Assembly (NCBI GenBank): GCA_023079485.1
Contig: CM041083.1
Location: forward strand, 110,959,554-111,023,553
Direction: 5' to 3'
DNA length: 64,000 nt
Origin: Archilochus colubris
Lineage: Eukaryota > Chordata > Aves > Apodiformes > Trochilidae
Position 1 is the stretch's first letter. Every line of letters begins with the position of its first letter. The notes beneath the pieces are model-generated. The model ran no database searches. It was not told where the DNA came from and saw only the letters and a list, made by a program, of their open reading frames with translations. Below are positions 45,291 to 58,300 of this stretch, piece after piece. A program made the translations under genes and the position numbers.

Positions 45291-48200
45291 AGAGCCAAGG
45301 GGGCTCTTCTTACATTAAAGACCAAGAGGGCTGCTGTAAGATTCAGCTCTCCTTCTGGTTTTAGTTTCCAGGTCTTCCACAGGTTTCTGGGCAGCCCCAG
45401 GTAAAAAAAACTTCAAGACTATCTCTCTGACTGGGCTGCTGCTATTCTGGAATAAAACTCATTCACCCACTCATTGCATGGGACTAACAGCACCAAGGTG
45501 GTGTTCTGCTGAATCTTGTTTGGGCTTCCTTCTTCTTGAGTAGGTTGTGGGACAGAACTCTTGTGATGCAATACCACATCTAGCAACAAACAAGACTACC
45601 AGCAGCTTTCACAATACAGAAACCCATCATCTGAGCCTCAAGAGGGTTCAGTAAGGCCCTCTGAAAATATGGTACTCCATAAATGTCAGCCAAACACTAG
45701 AACTTCTTGTATTCTTGCTAAAAATCTTCCTGGAAGTGATAAGAAAGCAAGAGCTAGAAACCAATTCACATATTCACAGCACAAGTGACAAGAACTTCTG
45801 ATTGCCTCTTCAGGGATGGTCAGAATTTTAACAGATTAACAAACTGTCAGATCTCAGACATTGCAGTTTATCTTTTCTTTTATGTTTCTTTTTTTCTCTG
45901 TGTGATGCAGAGGACTAGTTGAACTAGTGACTGCCATGTGACTGCAGCAATGCTTCATATGCTAGACACGTGAATGCTCAAATTGCTAAAGAGGGAATAA
46001 AAGGCATCCCTGTAAGCAAGAAGAATGAAAAATTCAGCCAAAGGTGCACGATCTTTAAGAAAGATATTTTGTATCTCATTTGTAATGTGTACCATGTAAT
46101 ACTCAACCACACAGCCTGAAAATAAGTAAATAAGTTGGCCAGTGCCAGCATCATTTGCTCTGTGAAAATTGATAAGTGTTGTTTATGAACAGAAGAGTTT
46201 TACAATAATTCTCTGGTTTGAGGAAGAAACATCAGATCCCACCATTTTTATTCCATCTGCCTCTATCTCTGTTGGCATTTATGACATAAATGATGAGCTT
46301 AACAAAATACAATGAGTAACAAGTAGAACAAGTATAATGAAATTTCTGTACACTCATGTGTGCTCTCTAGACAGCAAGCAAAATGTCCCTAACTCCATAT
46401 AAAAAGGTTTGCTGTGATTTTCTGTATCGTGACCTAAAAAGAAAGTGCAAATGCACTGCCAAAATTCCTCTGAAGCCTTCACGTACAAAACCTATTTGTT
46501 CATTATTTTCTTTCACTGTGGGAAGAACCGCAAAAGAAAATAAGTTTGTCTATGCATTACTTAACCTTTAGTGAAATCCACAGCCCAGAGGGAGGTAGGC
46601 AAGCTGAGCCCAAAGCATGTGGTTTGGAAATGGAGGGAGCTGGCTCAGGGAGTAGTGAATCCCTCCCAGGCCACCACTGCTGTGTATCGGGGCTGGTTCA
46701 ACACAATCTCCTAGCTCCACCCCAGGTATATGCATGTGTGGCCAAAACCAAAACAGGTAGGGGCTAAATCTGCAGTCCCTCCTGAAAGCTGGTGGTCAGA
46801 GCCTTCCTTTCCTGTAAAAAAAAAGGGGCCTGGGCTCTCCCTCCTGAAATGGAGGGTGGTAGAGTGATGGCTTCTGCCCTACTTCATGCACCACTCGTAC
46901 TGCAAGGTCTGGGGTGGGATCACTGCTGCTAGAGGGCTTCCAGTGCCCATCTTTCACCTCGACCCTCTGAGTTAAATGCAGAAAAGGAGGAAAGCATTTT
47001 TCATGGGATGGTTGCAGGTTAAAACTCAGCCTCAGGTTCAGGGGCCAGAATTCCCCCTCTTCTTCAGCTGGATACCTGATTATTCGGCTACAGAAGAGAG
47101 CTGTTCCCACATGAGCTGCCTCTCTCTGGCCTGATAAATCTTGAATCAATCTTTTTTTCTTTCTTCCTGACAGAAGGCAAAGAGCAATCTAGCAGATGCA
47201 GCTCTTCCATTTAGCTTTCTAGTTTTCTCCCGTTTGCACAGACTTTTCATTCTCCTACAGGGTGCTTTTTGCCCTGCGGAGGAGACGGAGTTATTCCAAA
47301 AGAAATATAATTCCTCTTATATGCCTTTGAACAGACCTGTGTGTTCGTTTTTCCCCCATCTCAAGTTCCAGCCCCTGGGGGATGCCAAAAACCCACATCT
47401 CTTGCTGAAGTCAGGACCAGGTCCCAAGGCCCTCAACTCACAGCCAACTCTAGCTGGAGCAAGTGCTGCTACTGGTGAGCCAGTAGGAACAATTTCTGCA
47501 TAAGGATGAACAAGTTTTGAACAGTTTCCTCAATGTCCTGGGCACAACGCTCCTTTTCTTCCTCATCAGGATTCTACGTCTGCTGGCTTCCCAACTTCTT
47601 TTTTTTTTTTTTTTTCTTTTAAACAAATATAGGCATTGTTGCTTATGCAGGGAAAATTCCACTTGCTCCTAAAGGGGCTTTGCCAGGATCTAAAGGCTCA
47701 AGAAGTATCTTTTCCACATGGAGTTCCTTCCAGATTTCACAAATCCCTCCTTCTCTCTTTCAAACACATAAACACTTATCATTACACATTTTTAAGCAAT
47801 CTCTAAATTCCCCAGCTAAAGCTGGGGAAAAAGTGCAGTGGTTGCCTCCCCATTGCACGACTCTTGCTCTGCAAGGGAAGGAGATTTCTGCTAGTGAGGA
47901 GCAGTGAGAGCTGCTGGCAAGGCCAGTCCCTGCACAGTGCTGCCCATTTCTTTGCCCTCTCCATCCTTAAGCAGATCAGAAATGGGGGATTTGCCATTTT
48001 CTTTGAAGAAGCCTTGTGTAGACCTTACCCATACTCAGTCAAATGCTCTTCTATTTCATGGTGTTTGCTGCTAAGTCATAACCACCACACTTTTCCAGTG
48101 GGTCAGTACAACTCATTCTCAGTGGTGGTGTTGCTCTCATGTTTCCGTTTACCAAGCCTTGAAGACCACAGTCCAAAATGACACTTGTTAGTGGTAACCC

Positions 48201-51200
48201 CAGTGCTTGGGCAATTTTAGAGATCATAATGTGACTTTACTCATGTCAGCCGTGTGCAATGACTCATTAAAAAAAAAAAAAACCAACAAAAAACCCATTG
48301 GTGGAGAACTGAGGTCCATATTTGCTTCATCTTCCCTTCCTAAATGAGTGAACCTTTTTAGTAGTTGAATCAAGAAGATGTTTAGCAGAGCTGGAGTGCC
48401 AGTGGTCCTGCCAGCTCTCTGCAGAGTACAGCAACCAGAAGAGCCAGCCCAAAACAGCCTCGCAGGGCAGAGCTTCCCACTGCAGTATGATTGAGCCCAA
48501 GATGTTCATATTTTATTACATCCATTTTTCTCCAAGAAATATTAAAATGCTCTCAGTATTTGATGGGAGGGAAAAAAATAAAAAAACACAAACCAAAACC
48601 AACACATGAGCAGCCTAGCTATCCCTAAGCAACCTATCAAATAAAGCAATAAACTATTAGGAGGCAGAATGGCTTTAAAAGGACCCACAGCAGTTTCAGA
48701 CCATCAGGGGGAGAATAGGAATGGAAATGATTCTGAAAATTATTAGTAGTACCTTAACAACAGCCCCTTAATATCTCCCACAGTATTCTCAGTCATTAGC
48801 ACAGTCAAGCTGCTCTCTATGCCAATTACTGTTCCTGCATTTCCCTCTGCTTCAAAGGGATTTGCAGAGAATCCAGCTGAAATGAGATTTTAGCAAGATT
48901 CTGGGGCTCTTGAAAGTTTCTGCTGCAGCATCAGAGGTGGTGTTGGGTGGAAGTTCTGCCAGCTCTTCCCATAAGACACTTTCCAGAAAGAGAGTTTAAA
49001 TGTGGCTCAGAGAAGGAAGCAGCCACTGCAGCTGCATTTCTATGGTTTCTTCCACTGCAGGGATTGACTTCTCAGTAATGAAACTGCAGGGGACCAGTGG
49101 GAGCCATTATGACACCCACACAACCCAAACCCTCTAGGATTTATCAGATTTTGGTTTTACCTCCTCTTTCACCCTGTGGTGTCACAAAGTGCCTACAGTG
49201 TGGACCTCTCTGTAGCAATGCTTCATTAACATTAGCAGCTTTGCCTCCGTATTTTTCTTTTCCAACAGGTAAGATGGCTCTGCTTTGAGCAGGGGGTTGC
49301 ACCAGAGATCCTGGACAGCCTCAGTTATTTTATGTCTCTGTCTTTTATTCATAAAGATTCTCTGTCTTTTATTCATCCTTCTCCCCAAAATCCCAGGGAC
49401 AAAGCATGCAGGTGACCATGGTGCTGACAGTGGCTGCCCGTCTTCTGACAGTGCCTTCAACCAAGTGCATAAGAGGAAGTTGCCATGCTGAGCCAGGAAG
49501 TTTGTAAAATTTGTGCCTTGGCATCTCCTCAGCAGGTTGCAAATGTTAAGCCAGACCTCTTACAATGAGTCCTGCCCTAACCTGAAACCTGAGACCCAGC
49601 ACGGTGGTGAGGAACAGAGCCAGATACCAAGGTGCTGCTTCAGATGTGGGGCTCCTGGTCAGGAGCTGTGCCTACAAGGCAGAAGTCTGGCAATAGAGTC
49701 AGCACCAGAAGACTATGTAGACAGATGGTTTTCAAATTGGGGTTGGTTTTTTTTTTGGTTTTTGGGTTTTTTTTGCTTTGGTTTTAAGACATCAGCTTAG
49801 CCTGGACTCTTTCACCCAGCCAACCAGAGATCTGCAAAGATGAGAACAGGGCAAGGAAAAGAGAAAAAATGGGTTTTACTTTGTTGCTCCTGCCCAGGCC
49901 GACATCACTTGACTTCTTTTTTCCCACAACACTTTCTTTCCCCACTTCCACATGGAAGAGGCTGGGAATGCGAATGGAAAGCAGGTCAAGATCCTTATTG
50001 TTCCTTATTCCTGTGTGTGGGCGGTGAGAGAAATATGAGAGCCCCTTCTTAGCAAGCCTCTGGCCTGGCTATAAATCAGAGCAGCTCCAGCGGCACGATC
50101 CAGGAAATACCTCAGGCACATTATCGTTCCCTGAGGGCCATCCTCTCCTCTCCCTGCCCTGCTCCAACCCCTCTGCTCGCCCACCCCAGCTCACTCTGGC
50201 CTCTCCCTGCAAGCTGGAAGGAGCAGGAAGGGAGAAGAGGGGAGAGGCATCGCCTTCAGTTGGTCCCGGCTCCCAGAACTCTCCCAAGACTGTGCCTGGC
50301 AGTGTACATGGGTCTGTCTGCAGGTCTGGTGAAACAGGGATTGAATGCAAAGGGGCGTTTGCATTCTGGAGTAACTCTGCTCCCAGATGGGGATAAAACA
50401 AGACAGGGGACGTGCACTGTTGCCCTTTTGATTCATTTTCCCATGAAGACAAGCCCAAAGTCAATATAATTCCTTTTTTCTCTTGGCACTGGAATAGAAG
50501 GGCAGAGGCAGCATGAAGATGCATATAAGGTGTTCTTGTAGGCGCTTCCCCCTTTTTTATCTCTATGGGACACACAAAGTTATGGTCATGGATGAAAACT
50601 GCCTCTTGGCTCTGAGGAAGCAGTGGCTCCATTTACTTCCAGAATTGGCCATGGAGCCTCCATTCATTGCAGAAGAAGAAGAGCAGGTCATTGCTGGTCA
50701 GCTCTGTTCACAAAAAGAAATAGAGGAACAGAAAGCAGTACCCAGATTAAGTCATGAGTGATAGCTATGTGAACACAGAGTTCTCCGGCAAGTTATGAAA
50801 TACCAGCTGAGCTGCTAGGAAAGAGTTTTAGTGTTGCAGCATAGACTCAGCAGTAAACATTGCTGCTTCACTATTAAAAACCAAGGAAGCTTGCAACATA
50901 CAACCACATTTACAAAATGCAGGAGGAGGTTACATCATGGTATTGTAAATGTCCTTACTATTTTGGCTCTGGCAGGCCTGCATGTGAGCATCAAATGCTT
51001 GAGTAACCATGTGTGTCAGAGTATGGAAAACATTGCTGGAGATTCAACAGCTTCACAAGTGGAAGTTACTTATAACTTCTTTTTCCTAATTATTGTTTTA
51101 AGGTTTCCTTCTCTTTTTTCTTATCTGCAGTATCAAGCTCTGAAGTTTAGGTGGTTTTAAATGCAGTCCCTCCTGGAAGATTCTTTCTGAGCTGGAGACC

Positions 51201-52318
51201 CTTCTCAGTCAAATATTTTCATCTGCCAAAAAATACATGAACAAACCACTTGAGATGATTGGTTTTGTGCCAGACTTATCACTCTTTCAGATGGCTAAAA
51301 AAAGTAAATATTTAGGAGATGAAAATTAAGCCTCATGTTTCAAAATGTTCAACCAAAAGATCTGCTTTTTCATTTCAATATTTCTGTCTCTCCTTGATTC
51401 TGCCTGAAGTAAGAACTAAAAACAGATCACATCATTTGTGAATGAAATGTTTTATCTAATCAAAAGCAAATTGTGTATCTGGCGGTGGAGGAAAACCAAA
51501 CCAAAACAAACACATAGTTTTAATTTTAGAGTTTTAAACAGAGAATGTTGGATCTTTATCATCCTCTCATTTAAGTTAATTAGGAGTGCATGAAAACCAG
51601 GTTAAGGTGGTTTAGATCTTTCCCTTGCTGGAGATGGGGTGTTTGTGAACACAGAGTACAAAGTTGTTTAAACCTTACATTTTAATTTGACATATTTATA
51701 CAAAAGAAACTACTTGCATCATTGTGTCTTCAGTTCCAGTACAGACTGGCTTACATATTGATGGAAAATACAAACAAAACCAAGCCAGTGTAGCCCAATA
51801 AAAGCTATGAGTGTCCTGACAGTATATCTGTTCCTCAACTATGTTCATCTTTCTCATCTCTCATGTTACTGTATCTGTCCTTGCTACAGACTCCAAATCC
51901 ATACAAGGCTTGAATTTCTATGGAGAAAGACAAATAAACACTCATAAAACTAATTTGGGGAAGTAATCTGTTCTTCGATTGTTTGCATTTTTAAAGGAAA
52001 ACAAGCAACTGTGTAGGAATTCACGAGAGAATCTCAGCAAATAACTTACAAGAGGATTTAAATTGGTTTTTCTTTTCAGATCCAGAGACTGTGAAACCTG
52101 CTTTTTAGCTTTGTGAATCAGGTTTGTGATTATTCTATTATTGTTTTTATCCAATTTGAAACTTCAGGTGGAATTACAATGAAATCCAATTATTATCCAT
52201 GACTTCAATTACAATACACAAAGCATTTCTAACAAGATGGAGTGTGTGAAAACAAGGCTAGAATCACAACTGTGAACATTTTAGCTATTTTCCAGGTTTT
52301 GAAAGGTTACCAGCTTGA
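45291..52318. other. Downstream intergenic DNA, no gene recognised
   Basis: There are about 7 kb with no supportable gene. The longest frame (50069-50632, - strand, 187 codons) lies in GC-richer sequence and has no recognisable domain. Low-complexity A/C or T/G patches occur at 48258-48297, 48575-48606 and 49736-49790. A perfect 10-bp-arm palindrome lies at 47808-47829. Confidence 0.55.
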
Positions 52319-52353
52319 AAAATCATAGAATGGTTTCAGTTGGAAGGGATGTA
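52319..52353 (-). mobile_element. CR1 LINE 3'-end scrap (- strand)
   Basis: 'AAATCATAGAATGGTTTCAGTTGGAAGGGA' is the reverse complement of the extreme CR1 3' end. Only about 35 bp are present; what follows does not resemble CR1. Confidence 0.7.
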
Positions 52354-55300
52354 TTCCACATCTGAAATTAAACACACTGTAACCAAACAGAAGTACTACT
52401 CAGAAATACTTGTGAAACTCCTCCCTGTTCTGGAAGCCATTGAAAGCCAAGACTGAAGATATATCACAAGCATAGCAACCATCTCAGTTGGAGATGCAAT
52501 GAGCCCTCCAGAGCTGACAGGAGGTGTCTGTACAGAGGGAGCAGGCATGGCACCTGGTAAAGCACCTGCGGCACCTGTGGTACAGCATCCAGGGGGTGGA
52601 AACATGGGAACCTAAAGCTAATGTTTACCCCTAGGTCCCCATCCAACCAAGCAGCCCTAATTCACTTGCAAGATGAAGGTGCAGAGTAGCCCCACAGATG
52701 CTCCCTGGGTTATGCCACTCCACAGTCAAAACCCCTTCATTTCTCTACCTTCCACATGGCCTGAGTGCAGGTTCCCTTTAAACCATCTTTGCAACAGGTA
52801 GTGCTGTTTTCAGGCAATGTTCCTGAGCATCCTGTCTGCTAGTGCTGGGTGCTGATGGGGCTGTGGGGCCATGGATCCTGCCAGGTCTTTGGATAAGGCA
52901 GGAGAGACAGAAGAGGGAGGACTCAAAGCTCAGAGGCACCCAAGCTTTCTCTCAAGGAATAGCCACAGAGGTGTCCCTAAGGAAGGTTGTGTGGATGGTC
53001 AAGTAATTTGGCCCTGAGTTCACCCTGCTAGACAGCAGTATGGACATAACCCATGAAATTGGCTCCTACCAATGTAGAAACATAAACATGCCCCTCTCTA
53101 GGTTCTCCTCTGAAGTCCCTCTGTTTTCTAAACCAAAATCTTGTTTTCAAGATGAATGCTAAAAGCAACAGGTCTTTTTTTTTTTTTACTTTCACACCCT
53201 GCTAGGATCCTAGTAATGAAGAGGGTAGTCTCCTTGACATCTCTAATTCAGGTTTCATGCTTGCTCCATCTAATAACCCTGATGAACTATCCCAAACAAC
53301 AGCCTTAGGATCTCAAGTCCCACAGCCCATGTAGGGCTTAGAGAAGACCCCAGAATGCAACAGCCCTGCTGAGATTGTGCCACCCAGGTATCTGGTAGGA
53401 TGGCAGCAGCCGTGGCCCAGCACCAATATTTCCAGCCCCAGGCCCTCAAAGCCAGTGTTAGGCAACAGACTGCTTACAGTGCATGTGGCTGTCACCTTGC
53501 ACTATTTTCTGTATTTCCTTCTGAGGAGGGAAACAAGTCTGGTGCACAAAAGTCAGACTTGTGGGATACTTCTGAGAGCTGATAATCATCAAAGAGGATA
53601 ACAGAGACAACAGGACACTAATATGGATCCAGCTGGTAAGCTGGATACCATAAACTCTGTGCATTTTGAGACAACGGTATGCAAATCCATAAAGTTAAGG
53701 GGGGGTGTTGAGGGGGAAATAAAGGCTATGGAGCCAGATACTTATATAATGGCAATGTTTATTTCTAGCAGATATAGCTGTGTGTAATTTCATGGTGTGG
53801 CATTTGACCAGAGAGCTAATACCATCTTTGGATGTGTAGCTAAGAGAACAATATTAAAAAGAAAAACAAAACAAAAAAAAGAATGACCTCTGTACTTAAG
53901 ATTTCAAAAGCACTTGCCTTCTCACTCCTGAGGCCAGCTGGTATCTTCAAGTCAGATATCTTACTGTGGAAGAGCCAAGTCAGATCTCTTAGTCCTCTGC
54001 AGCCAGACTCGAGCCCAGCTTTTTTCTCACTCTGCTTTGAGACCACAGCTTCTGCCTGTGTCTGCCTGGTGATGGTTTGTGCTAATCACCCTTTTGTACT
54101 CTATGGACCATCATAGGTATGGATCATGGATCTGCTGTCATCTGGGGACAGTGGAGTTGTGTTACACCAGCATGCACAGCCAGCCTTGCAAGACCATGTA
54201 GGTACAGCAAATAAACATAGCAGGGGTGGATAAGTAGCAGTTTCAGTATTAGTTCTGTCCAGCTTTCTAGGAAAGACTTTACGGAAGAACTGTCAATACA
54301 GATAAGAAAAAAAGATGCCCAGAACTTTTAAACCAAAACAGGTGTCTCCTTCAAAGAAGGTAAAGAACTCAGTCTAGCTGTCTTAACCAAGAGAAGTGGA
54401 AAATGTGTCCCTGAAAATGCAAATTTGATGACAGCATAGCTGACAAAGATACTACAAAACTGTGTCTCAAAATAAAGACAGATATGAATGGGATAGAGAA
54501 AAGAAAAAAAATTGTCACAGTGAAGGGAATTAACCAATGGAAACAATATTTCATGTTTTTTACTGGATTCTTCGTCTCTAGAAATACCATCATCAAGAGA
54601 GGAAGGGTTTTTTTCAGCTGAGGTTCAAACAAGCATCAGTTAAAGGAAAATTCAGTTCAAGGAAATCCAAGAGATGACGTGACATTTCTGAGATCAGACT
54701 CTGTGATCAGGCTGGCCCCATTACCTCTTTCAGCAGGAAATCTTCCAATACCCAGCCAGCACTGTGACTGCATATAAGCTTTACCCTTTTATAGGGTTAC
54801 AGTGGCATAACCTAATATCCTTCAACAGGAACTTGCACTTATAGTGCAATGCAATAGAAAGTGAGGAAGAAACACCTCTTCATCCTTTCTCTGGCTGTCC
54901 TCTCCCCCCACCCATCACAGCTCTGATTCCTATAAATTCTTTTTGTTTTGCTCACCAAACAGAGGCTTCAGTTTGGTATGCAATTTAAAAGAGCTTTGTT
55001 TGTACAAATGCCTGGAAAGACCTTCTCTAAACTGTTCTTACCAAACATTTGAAGTAATGCCTGAACATGCAGTCAGCCTCTCATTGTTGCTCAAGATCAT
55101 TTGGTGTGTCATTAAAGAGACATGGCTGTTTAATTCTCATCCTTTCCACTCTTTGAAAAGAATGACATTTCAAGGAAAGGGCCAGGTTTTGTTTCTGGAA
55201 GTGGTTGTACTGTTTCCTGTTGAGTTTCATGACATCTCATTCTTAATAGGAGCAATTCTGAGACTGCATAACTGTGCCTGCAGCGTTGTATTTCTGTGTT

Positions 55301-58300
55301 TTGGGTGTGCATGGCACAATTACAACTGTAGTAGAACCACTGGACATGGGAGTGCTCCTGACAATATGCCAGTGTGAGGCTACGATTGCATGAGCTCATC
55401 TTCCACACCCTGGCCACAGTGGAGAGGAATAGCAAAACACCAGGAGCTTGCTGCATGATCAGCTTAGATATCAACTGCATGACTTACACTTGTTACAGCC
55501 AATAATTCAATGTAGACAAAATTGTAAGTGGGATAATGAAAGCCACTGGTTATAAAAAAAAAATCAGGGCTGCCATATATGCAGAAGGCAAAGTAAACTC
55601 TTTGGGCTGATGAAAAGAAGCAAGTGGTGTTAAGGTGTTATGGCCAAAGCCCACAGCCTCGCAAGCAGGTACCCCTGTGACGTCAAGGCTGCTGTGTGAG
55701 AGGTAGAGCAGCCAAGTGACTCAAAGCTTCACCAGAGGATACTGATGTACAGAACCCTACTCCCACAGTTTCCCATCTCCGTATCACCCCTGAGAGTTAC
55801 TCACCTGCAGATGCTTAAGGGATTCAGGATGCAGATTCTGTAAGGTGTAGGCAGCTTGCCCAGTCTAGGTATGTGGGTATCTGCATCATTGTCCAGTTTG
55901 AGCCCAGCCTCACCTAGACAGGTAACACAAAGACAGTTAAGATATCTAATCAGAGATCAATTCCTCTTTTTTCTGATAATAGGGAGGAAAAATTCTAGCA
56001 AAGGTGGTACTCCAAGGCGAGCACAGTTGCACACACCTTCTGCTCAAGTCCATCTGGGCAGAGATAAGCTAGCAGAAGCCACTACACACATGTAGAACTG
56101 CTCTTTGGTTTCATTTTTGTATCAGTTTTCCAAACCTGGGGCCTCAAAACACATCAGTAGTCTCTGTGCTGCACTTTGAATCCAAACCACATTTCAAAAG
56201 GGTGCTGGATCATTTCTATCACAAGACTGAAGGATACAGAAAGGTAATAGGATTCTGTGTCCCATAAAAATCTACTTTTCTCAGAAAACGAGTGTGTGTG
56301 TCAACATCTCTGTCTTTGAATTGGGCATGGAGAGCCACTATGATTCATCACTCACAGACCCCTGTTGGCCAGGGATTCAAAAGGCTGACAAATCCCTCAT
56401 GATAAGGGAATAAATTGTAATCAGCTGTTGTTATGAAGATTTGACACACATTTATCCCAGATGTATCTGTCAGGGCAGCACACAACATACATCACAAGCT
56501 CTTCTAGTGGCAGAGCCGTGTTGTCTCAACGAAAAATTGAGGGGACAAGGAAGTCAAAAAAGCAGCTTGTGGATTGCACGGTCTGCTTCCTTTTGGTTAA
56601 GGATCACAAATCAAACAGATTACCAACTCACAAATGCTTCCTACAAAGCAAAGCAAAGACAGATTTGCCCGTGCACTGAATCTCGTTTCAGAGCTTCAGC
56701 ACCAAAACTTGCTGCCACTATTTGAGGGGAGCACTTTTGTGCTTTTCTCCTGGCTGCATATCTGAATTCTTCAGTGAGGAACCTGGCTGAAATACTGTCA
56801 TAGACAAACAGCAGGTTATTTCAAGCACTGTGAGTTAAAACATTGTGAAACATGAGAGTATTTCACTATGAAATAACAGGCAACCTAACTGCCTAGGAGC
56901 TGAGCCATAGATGTGAGGTCTCAAGGAATGTTATGTCTCACAAATGGTTTGCACTAACTACAAGTGTGTGAAGCAGGAAAAACAAATTCATGCAAAAAAT
57001 TCTTCAGGAAATAAGCCTCTTTCCTATCTCCATGTCCCTCATAGCTAGTACTAATCTTTCTTTTTACACCCAGAAGGCACACTGCTCAGCTTGTGGAGGA
57101 TTAGGGTGACTTTCTTTGGCATAACCCAGTGAGAACTCCTTTCTCACTGCAATGTCTGAGAACTTAAAAAAGGGATTTTCTTTTTTTTTTTTTTTCCTAA
57201 ACCTGCCCTCAGGTGAAAGTAGGCTTTTGACTCACCACTTAGGTAGTCAGCTTAGGTGGAAACCAAGAACATTTGAAATGGCAGCCGGTGATCAGAAACC
57301 AAGGTCATAAAAATACCACAAACACTTTTGCATTTAACTGAAACTAAAAGTCTCACAAACCTTTCAGAAACACCTACCTATGTGGCTGCTTCCCAAAATG
57401 TTCCTTGAAACAAATAAATCCTGCTTTAGCTGGTGTCAGGCTACAGAGTCCAGCCCAGCTGCATCAGCTCCTCTGTCCCAGAAAAAGCTCTTTCCACTTT
57501 CTTCCAAGAACCTCCAAGAAGCTTTGCATGGGTAGAGTGGAGGACAAAGCTGAATCTCTTCCAAAACTGCCTAGGAGAAGAAATACTCAGTCAAGAAAAA
57601 TCATTAACAAATGTCAAAATGTGGGGTGTTCAGGCAAGTGGGAGAGCAGCAATAAGACCTAATATTTTTTTATTTTGTCTGAATGCAGCTCTGATGGTAC
57701 TAGGAGCTTACTTCTATATAGTGTGATGTGCCCTTATAGTTAGAAATAGTTTATTTTAGAAAGTAAATGGTGGTGGTTTGTTTTTGGGTTTTTTTACCAA
57801 ATGGTAATTGTAAAAGAATCTTACACAGCTCCCCAAAATATGTAAAAATAATTAAATCCAAAGAACAAGAAGCAGACTTCTTTCTTCTGCAAATTTCATC
57901 ATACTTTGTCAAACACGTGCAGTAGTGAGGAGAAATGTTCCTACATTTGATGCTTAGTGAATTAGGTTGAACTGTGAGTTGGAGGTAAATTGTGGCAAGC
58001 AGTTCTGCTGCAGAACTTGGCTGTAGATATAATAAAAAACTCTAATGGGGAAGAGTTCAGTTTCTGGCCAGGGTGTCCTGTTTTGCTTTTGGTTTGCTTT
58101 ACAAGTGATGTCCATTAAAACATATGGTTTGCTGACTGAAACAGAGTTTTTGTCTGCTGAGTCCTTCCAGCAGCTTGCCATAAAGCTATTTAGTAAAACT
58201 CTTGACTTTCCCAGTTGGAGTATCTTTGTGCCAAGAAATCCAGAGAAAAGTTTAGAGATAGATTTCCAACCCTTTCATCTCTGGGCTGCCAGTAGGAATG

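Noticed and set aside
50069..50632. 187-codon - strand ORF in GC-richer DNA
   Set aside because: Lacks a known domain and splice signals that link it to other exons. GC-rich composition favours chance opening.
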